Origin: Pleurotus djamor
Taxonomy: Eukaryota > Basidiomycota > Agaricomycetes > Agaricales > Pleurotaceae
Length of the DNA: 12,033 nt
Reading direction: 5' to 3'
NCBI GenBank assembly: GCA_029747585.1
Contig: JAPEVF010001238.1
Span: 1 to 12,033 of the forward strand
Made by a program: the position numbers and the translations under genes
Notes under the pieces: generated by a model
Told to the model about the DNA's origin: nothing
The model's input: only the letters and a program-made list of their open reading frames with translations
The model's database searches: none
Shown: piece after piece, positions 7,476-12,033 of the stretch
Layout of the letters: each line of letters starts with the position of its first letter
Position numbering within the stretch: the stretch's first letter is position 1

Positions 7476-7718
7476 TAGGCCGCCTATTTTCGACCTGATG
7501 CGTAACTTGACGTTGACTTTGCCCATGGAGCACGACCACGGGTTTTATGTGGGCGACCTCTTTACGTCACGCAAAAACAGTTGGGCCCCCCGTTATCGTC
7601 TTCGAATGGGGTGTGTGTCAACACGACTTCTCCATGTATACTATCTTTACCGTTCTCAGTGATCACCAGGCCTATTTACCCCCGTACCCCCTGTGAACGC
7701 GTGAACCCTCGCCGCCCG
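7476..7718. other. Upstream region of the P450 gene
   Basis: No gene is supported. The stretch lies between the end of duplication copy B and the P450 TATA box and becomes GC-rich toward the promoter. Confidence 0.4.
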
Positions 7719-7728
7719 TATAAAAATA
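7719..7728 (+). promoter_or_regulatory. TATA box of the P450 gene
   Basis: TATAAAAATA lies 68 bases before the ATG at 7787, a normal core-promoter distance for a short fungal leader. The leader before the ATG is A/C-rich (caacaaataacacaac), as is common before fungal starts. Confidence 0.7.
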
Positions 7729-7786
7729 CGAGGCTAGGATAAAGCGAGCAAGGCACCCTCACGCCTACGTCAACAAATAACACAAC

Positions 7787-9467
7787 ATGCTTAGCTTCGT
7801 TCTACTGCTCTGTCTGCTTGCTGGATGTGCTGTCTATGTGCTCCATCGGCATGCGAAGCGGATCTCCATATCTCATGTTCGGGGACCCAAGTCGGACTCT
7901 TGGATCATGGGTGAGTATACTGAGGTGTCATAAACCCTCGTGTGCTAACCCGTCTTATCAAGGTAATCTCCTACGAGTCGTGCAAAGTGAGGCTGGAGTG
8001 GTACGAATGCGTCTCCCTCAGCGAGACTCCCACGAATCATGTTTCCCATGTTTACTCTTCTCTAGATTGACCAGGAACTCCAAGAAGAATACGGTGACGT
8101 CGTCCGTATCAAAGGAATCTTTGGGGTGAGCCATTCACTCAGCCATGCACCATCCGAGTTCAAGTACACAACTAACGAACATCTCTATTCCCCCTGCTTA
8201 CTTTTAGGAAGACCGTTTGCTCATTGCTGATCCCAAAGCACTGCAATATATCTATCAAACGAGTGGCTATCACTGGTCCAAAGCATGGGAACGTCGCGAG
8301 ATGAATAAGTTGATAAGTGGACATGGGTTGATCTGGGCTGAAGGTGAGTGAATAAACGAACGATTACTTCCCTCAAGTATTTTCTATGTTCTGTGTTCCG
8401 GATGGTTGTCATTGACAAGACTGATGGAATGAATGTGGTTTAGGCGAAGTCCATCGACGACAAAGGAAGATTATGCTTCCCGGGTTTGGTACCCCGGAGT
8501 CTCGTGCTTTCCTTCCCACCTTCTCCCGCCATGCCGCGAAGGTCCGCACCAACTTGAGTGTCTACTCGCACTGGGTGTGCTCACAGTGACCATAGCTCAG
8601 CACTAAATGGAACGAACTGCTTGAGGAGACGGTCGACAATATCATCACCGTTAATGTCCCCCTTTGGGTCTCCCGTGTTACTCTTGATGCTCTTGGTGAA
8701 GGTTGGCTTTCTCTCCTTGACTTTGAACGTACATCGCTGAAACGTTAACATGACCAGCCGCTTTCGACTACAACTTTGGGGCAGTGGACGATGCTGACAA
8801 CGTGCTAGCGAATGCTTACAACAACCTCTTGTACGTATCCACCACCCCTTCTCCCCATCTCCCACCCATCTCCACCCTCACACCCACCCCGAACAGAGCA
8901 GAAACATTTGGCGCACCCTCTGCGGCTTCGCTCTTTATGATCAGCGCGTGGAGATACATCCCAGCCTGGTTAAGACATCTCATCCAACAACGTTCCGGGC
9001 GACTGCATCATNGGCGTCGACAACGTGCAGGAATATTACACAATAAGTGGTAAGTAAGCAAGTGATGACGAGGAGGTGGAAATAAAGTTCAAAAAGAAAG
9101 TTTGACTTACGCGCACAGGAGGAGGATGAAAAACTGGCTCAAAGGTTCAGAATCCGACGAGCGGAGTGACTTCACGGCTATGAGTCCGACCGCGTTTCAA
9201 GGTACGAATGTGGTTGAAACTTTACTGCGATTGTATGGCTTTGACTATTGAGCAGCACGCTATCCTTTCACCGTTTCAAAGGCAGACAACTCAATATTGG
9301 GAAGGCTGGGCTCGCAGCCTGGTCGTTGGTCGGGGGAAGAGTGGACGCGAAGTTTGTTTGGTCGGCATTTGGTTGTAGGCTTGCAAGTAAACAACAGCAA
9401 ACACAGAACCAGAACGCGGGAGCTAATTGCCTCTCTGTGCGCACCTTACCTCAGAGCATCCATATGA
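7787..9467 (+). CDS. Cytochrome P450 (microsomal), lacking its C-terminal heme half
   Basis: P450s are heme mono-oxygenases of the ER membrane. Ten exons join in frame: 7787-7910, 7963-8000, 8066-8125, 8208-8343, 8444-8541, 8596-8701, 8758-8830, 8897-9049, 9119-9201 and 9256-9467 (360 aa). Residues 1-22 are a hydrophobic membrane anchor; RGPKSDSWIMGNL (about 32-44) is the proline-rich hinge plus the entry motif usual in mushroom P450s; EEYGDVVRIKGIFGEDRLL, YIYQTSGYHWSK and GEGEVHRRQRKIMLPGFG (C-helix region, about 118-135) follow, then WVSRVTLDALGEAAFDYNFG, AASLFMISAWRYIPAWL and KGSESDERSDFTAM. After about residue 290 similarity ends: no AGxET I-helix motif, no ExxR, and no FxxGxRxCxG heme-cysteine motif appears up to 10.5 kb, although these families run to about 500-550 residues. 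The tail from exon 10 is not P450-like. An N at 9012 lies in exon 8. The product, if made, cannot bind heme, so this is a truncated or pseudogenised P450. Confidence 0.75.
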
Positions 9468-9800
9468 CAACTTTAGATTCTGTCGAGAATGACTCGGAAA
9501 ATCATCAACACCGCTCGAGCAAACGTCCAAGGCTTCGCTGGCCAGGCACTTTTCGCTGCCTCTTCTCGCGATGTCACCGTCTAATGTTTTTAACCCAGCC
9601 TAGTCTCTCTGATAGTGGCTGCAGAGGTACACGAAGCCTCTCCAGGTTTCGTACAACGTACACCCGATCAACGGCGAGGGACATGGTATGCCTTCGGAAC
9701 GGACGAAAGACATTGTCTTTGAATAACTCGTCGCGCTGGCACCTCTTTTTCGTGACCCCAAACGCCGGTTTTCTGGTGCCAACTTGCTGTCTTTGTATAG
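9468..9800. other. Gap after the truncated P450, no supported gene
   Basis: Open frames cross this stretch on both strands (a + frame covers 9248-9841, a - frame 9574-9900), but neither shows a motif, and they overlap each other. No P450 C-terminal motif is present. Confidence 0.35.
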
Positions 9801-10309
9801 CGCTACGGTCCGTCTCGAGAGCTAGCTCATCGCCCGTCTGACATACGTGCTCTGAGTGGCATAAGCGACGATAAGATGCCGCAGCGCTGCCATCCTGCAA
9901 TTGAATATGGGCTCACATCTTCTGTCTTCGGCTTTGATTCACCGTTCCGGCCTCAAGGGGTCTCATCAAGCTTCCCCGTCCCCGTTTCGCACAAGAACCA
10001 TACTCGCCCTCCCACGACCTTGCATCGTCCACTCACCGCGCGGGTTTAGCGATGTCATAAACCGCTATTTGGTCCCTTCGTGCCTCGCCTCAAGGGGTCT
10101 GCTAAGAAGCGCGTGAGTGCCATGTGTAACGACCTTAGCTTTGTACTTCGTTCATCGATTCATCATACCAGGATTCTGCTGTCACAGCTCACCCCGACAT
10201 CGTCGACGAAAAACAACAACAATTGACATCTCTGTCGCAAACGCTGTTAGCAATGTTCAACGTTGCCACATCCACCACTCCCAGGCTTGATCATCAACAA
10301 AGATACTGA
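9801..10309 (+). CDS. Possible two-exon gene of unknown function
   Basis: A frame open from just after TAG 9798 contains ATG 9876 (MPQRCHPAIEYGLTSSVFGF) and continues Pro/Ser-rich to a TAG at 10047-10049. The same frame resumes as HKPLFGPFVPRLKGSAKKR up to a perfect donor gtgagt at 10113. A 59-nt intron to cag 10169-10171 leads, in phase, to a 45-codon exon (10172-10309) reading DSAVTAHPDIVDEKQQQLTS and LSQTLLAMFNVAT before TGA. The in-phase splice of normal size supports a real gene. The internal TAG may be damage or part of an acceptor (gtttag) of a further intron. A 13-base direct repeat (cctcaaggggtct, 9951 and 10088) lies within. No family is recognised. Confidence 0.3.
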
Positions 10310-10750
10310 GCCATCGCGTTTCGCTGATGTGTCCATTTGGACAGAAATCTAATTTGAGCTGGAAAACTGTCGATCTAGGTCAGATAGTCGTTCTTTCGGT
10401 TCATTCCTACACGTCAAACTGTCCCCCTCAAGTCAAGAGCCATTTATGAATAGGTACGGATTAAATTTAAAATGCGACAGTCCCGGGTGGTTAAGTCGGC
10501 AAGTCTCTGATTACAATGTGTCTACGTTATAGGATTGGATGGTTCGATTGTAGCTCAGAACTGAGATTAGGTACGCCTACAATGCACGCACAAAAATTTT
10601 CGTTCGGGACGTATCTCGGCTTTAGTCCATCAAGGCATCGACATCCATCCCCCCCNAACTTAAAGTCTTCGCCCGAATTTCAGGAGCCTGGACTTGACTT
10701 CTTCCGATCCAGCTTGATTAACCATTTCTCCTTACCCTCATTCCGGATCG
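10310..10750. other. Intergenic region before the WSC gene
   Basis: No gene is supported. An AT-rich patch (ggattaaatttaaaatg) lies near 10459, and an N at 10656 follows a run of C. A long + frame crossing this region into the WSC gene (10516-11112) is not coding: its 3' part uses the wrong frame of the WSC exons. Confidence 0.45.
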
Positions 10751-10752
10751 CG

Positions 10753-10758
10753 TATAAA
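10753..10758 (+). promoter_or_regulatory. TATA box of the WSC-domain gene
   Basis: TATAAA stands 60 bases before the ATG at 10813, with a T/C-rich leader (actgccttttctcca) just before the start. Distance and context match the P450 promoter in this window. Confidence 0.65.
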
Positions 10759-10812
10759 GGACGCCTCACTCTCTTGGAGCTCCGTGGGGTACATTCAACT
10801 GCCTTTTCTCCA

Positions 10813-12033
10813 ATGCCTCTCTCCAAAGGCCTTGGCGTGGCTTTGGCTACTCTTTCTCTCGTTTCTGTAAGTCACATTCATTTCCCTCCAGTCTTGGACA
10901 TGCCGCTGAGTGACCGCTTTCCTGCTTTCTCTAGTTCTCTGTCGCTTCTGGATCAAACAATCATCTCCACTCTTTTGTTCACACATCGCATCATCGTCGC
11001 CAAACCATACCCACTAAGCTCCCTGCGAATTGGACGTCGCAAGGATGCTTCACAGACAATCCTGGAGCGCGTTCTCTCGCGTCTACTGCGTTCACCAGTC
11101 CTGATAACATGACTATCGAAAATTGCATTGCCTTCTGTGACTCCGGTTCATTCGTCTTCGCCGGCACTGAGTTCGGCCAAGAGTGCTGTAAGCTCACATA
11201 CTTTCCACCTCTTACTCAAGGAAGGCCCTGATCATGACCCGGTTTTACGCTTCCTTTTTAGACTGTGCCAACTTTATCGGGAATGGTGGTACGAACACAA
11301 CTTTCTCTGACTGTAATACCCCTTGCTCCGGTAATGCCAAGGAAGCATGTGGCGCCGGCGGTCGTCTCAATCTCTTCTGGAGTGGTAAACAACCACCACC
11401 TCCCCCTCAAATCGTACCACAAGTTGGAAACTGGAGCGCCATTGGATGCGTAATCGAAGGCGATGGTGGGCGAGCGCTCACCGTGGCCATGCCTCAAAGT
11501 GACGACATGTCCGCCGAATTATGCACAGACTCTTGCTTCCACGCAGGCTTCCCCCTCGCCGGAATGGAGTTCTCTCGAGAATGCTGTGAGTTTAACATAC
11601 CTAATTACCCTATTTTCGCGCTAAAATGCGTTTCTTTTTTTTTTTTTAAGATTGTNGGCCTGGCCTTTGCTAATGGTGGCGGAACTAGCGCCCCCGTCGG
11701 TGACTGCGGAATGGTCTGCGCTGGAAATAGCTCTGAACTTTGTGGTGGTCCCAATCGTCTTTCTGCATACAACCTTACCGACCATACTGGCCTCCCACCC
11801 CCTGAGACACCAGGGGCCGGAGGAGGGGGAGGTGGTGGCGGCGGAGCTCCTGTGTTCCCTGTGACTGATGGACTTCCAGGAGAGTGGCACTACTCTGGCT
11901 GCTTTGTGTAAGTTGAATAACTTCGCCGCCGAGGCTGCATTCTAACGCTTAAAATAGTGACAACGCCCACGGTCGCATCTTTGGGTTCGAAGCCCCCGTC
12001 AATACTGGTTTGACAGTTGAATCATGTATCGCA
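10813..12033 (+). CDS. Secreted multi-WSC-domain protein, 5' part (runs off the window)
   Basis: WSC domains are cysteine-rich carbohydrate-binding modules found in fungal wall sensors and secreted enzymes. Exons are 10813-10866, 10935-11187, 11262-11585, 11651-11907 and 11958 onward; introns are canonical. Residues 1-22 (MPLSKGLGVALATLSLVSFS) form a signal peptide interrupted by the first intron. WSC1 spans about 51-142: NWTSQGCFTDNPGARSL, then ENCIAFC, FAGTEFGQECYC, and CSGNAKEACGAGGRLNLF. A KQPPPPPQ linker leads to WSC2 (about 160-250: NWSAIGC, LCTDSC, FSRECYCG, CAGNSSELCGGPNRLSAY). A nine-glycine linker follows, then WSC3 (WHYSGCFV, RIFGFEAPV) cut off by the window end. Introns 2 and 3 fall at the same codon, inside the ECYC motif of WSC1 and WSC2, as expected from domain duplication. 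The N at 11656 shifts the frame of exon 4; without it, YCGLAFANGG reads straight on. Full length and any membrane or enzyme domain lie outside. Confidence 0.88.

Noticed and set aside
9248..9841. 197-codon + frame after the P450
   Set aside because: It begins at a non-ATG codon, has no recognisable motif and conflicts with the in-phase P450 tail exon; probably a chance open frame.
10480..10570. tRNA-like sequence with tggttaagtcgg and ggttcgatt resembling A and B boxes
   Set aside because: No acceptor stem or T-stem pairing can be formed around them, so neither a tRNA nor a clear tRNA-derived SINE is supported.
10516..11112. 198-codon + frame running into the WSC gene
   Set aside because: It reads the promoter, the first intron and the wrong frame of WSC exon 2; the spliced WSC model explains this DNA far better.
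1..12033. CRISPR array, bacterial operon or complete transposon
   Set aside because: No short regular repeat-spacer pattern, Shine-Dalgarno-linked gene series, transposase, integrase or reverse-transcriptase motif is visible; the window is clearly eukaryotic with spliceosomal introns.

Overview
The window looks like gene-poor, repeat-worn nuclear DNA of a mushroom-forming basidiomycete (Agaricomycete). Supporting this are introns of about 55-80 nt with GTRNGT donors and YAG acceptors, a FunK1-type fungal protein kinase, a microsomal cytochrome P450 split into about ten exons, and a secreted protein with repeated WSC domains. All confident genes lie on the + strand. Several isolated N bases suggest a draft assembly, and at least one N (11656) appears to be a spurious extra base.

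Layout. 1-910: no convincing gene; an AT-rich stretch, then a diverged repeat of about 225 bp. 920-1635: TATA box and a small serine/lysine-rich protein whose open frame has ACG where an ATG is expected. 1636-3571: gap, worn 5' coding remnants, then the intact 3' exons of a FunK1-like kinase with an HQD catalytic loop. 3572-3825: spacer with an AT block. 3826-5412: the most unusual part, a tandem array of coding-type units of about 304 bp. Each unit is an exon of about 76-80 codons followed by an intron of exactly 62 nt, and the array is decayed by stops and splice-site changes. 5430-5454: a G-quadruplex motif. 5564-5998: coding-like but frame-broken sequence. 6248-7475: a diverged second copy of the 1500-2500 block (the tail of the small protein plus kinase 5' remnants). 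7719-9467: TATA box and a P450 whose first nine exons splice cleanly in frame but which loses P450 similarity just before the I-helix. 9801-10309: a possible two-exon unknown gene. 10753-12033: TATA box and the 5' part of a secreted multi-WSC protein running off the window.

The genes do not form a recognisable pathway. The kinase and small-protein block was duplicated and then decayed, and the P450 and WSC genes look like independent neighbours. The best candidate for something undescribed is the 304-bp exon-intron array. It is described from its internal structure only, and no known family is claimed for it.
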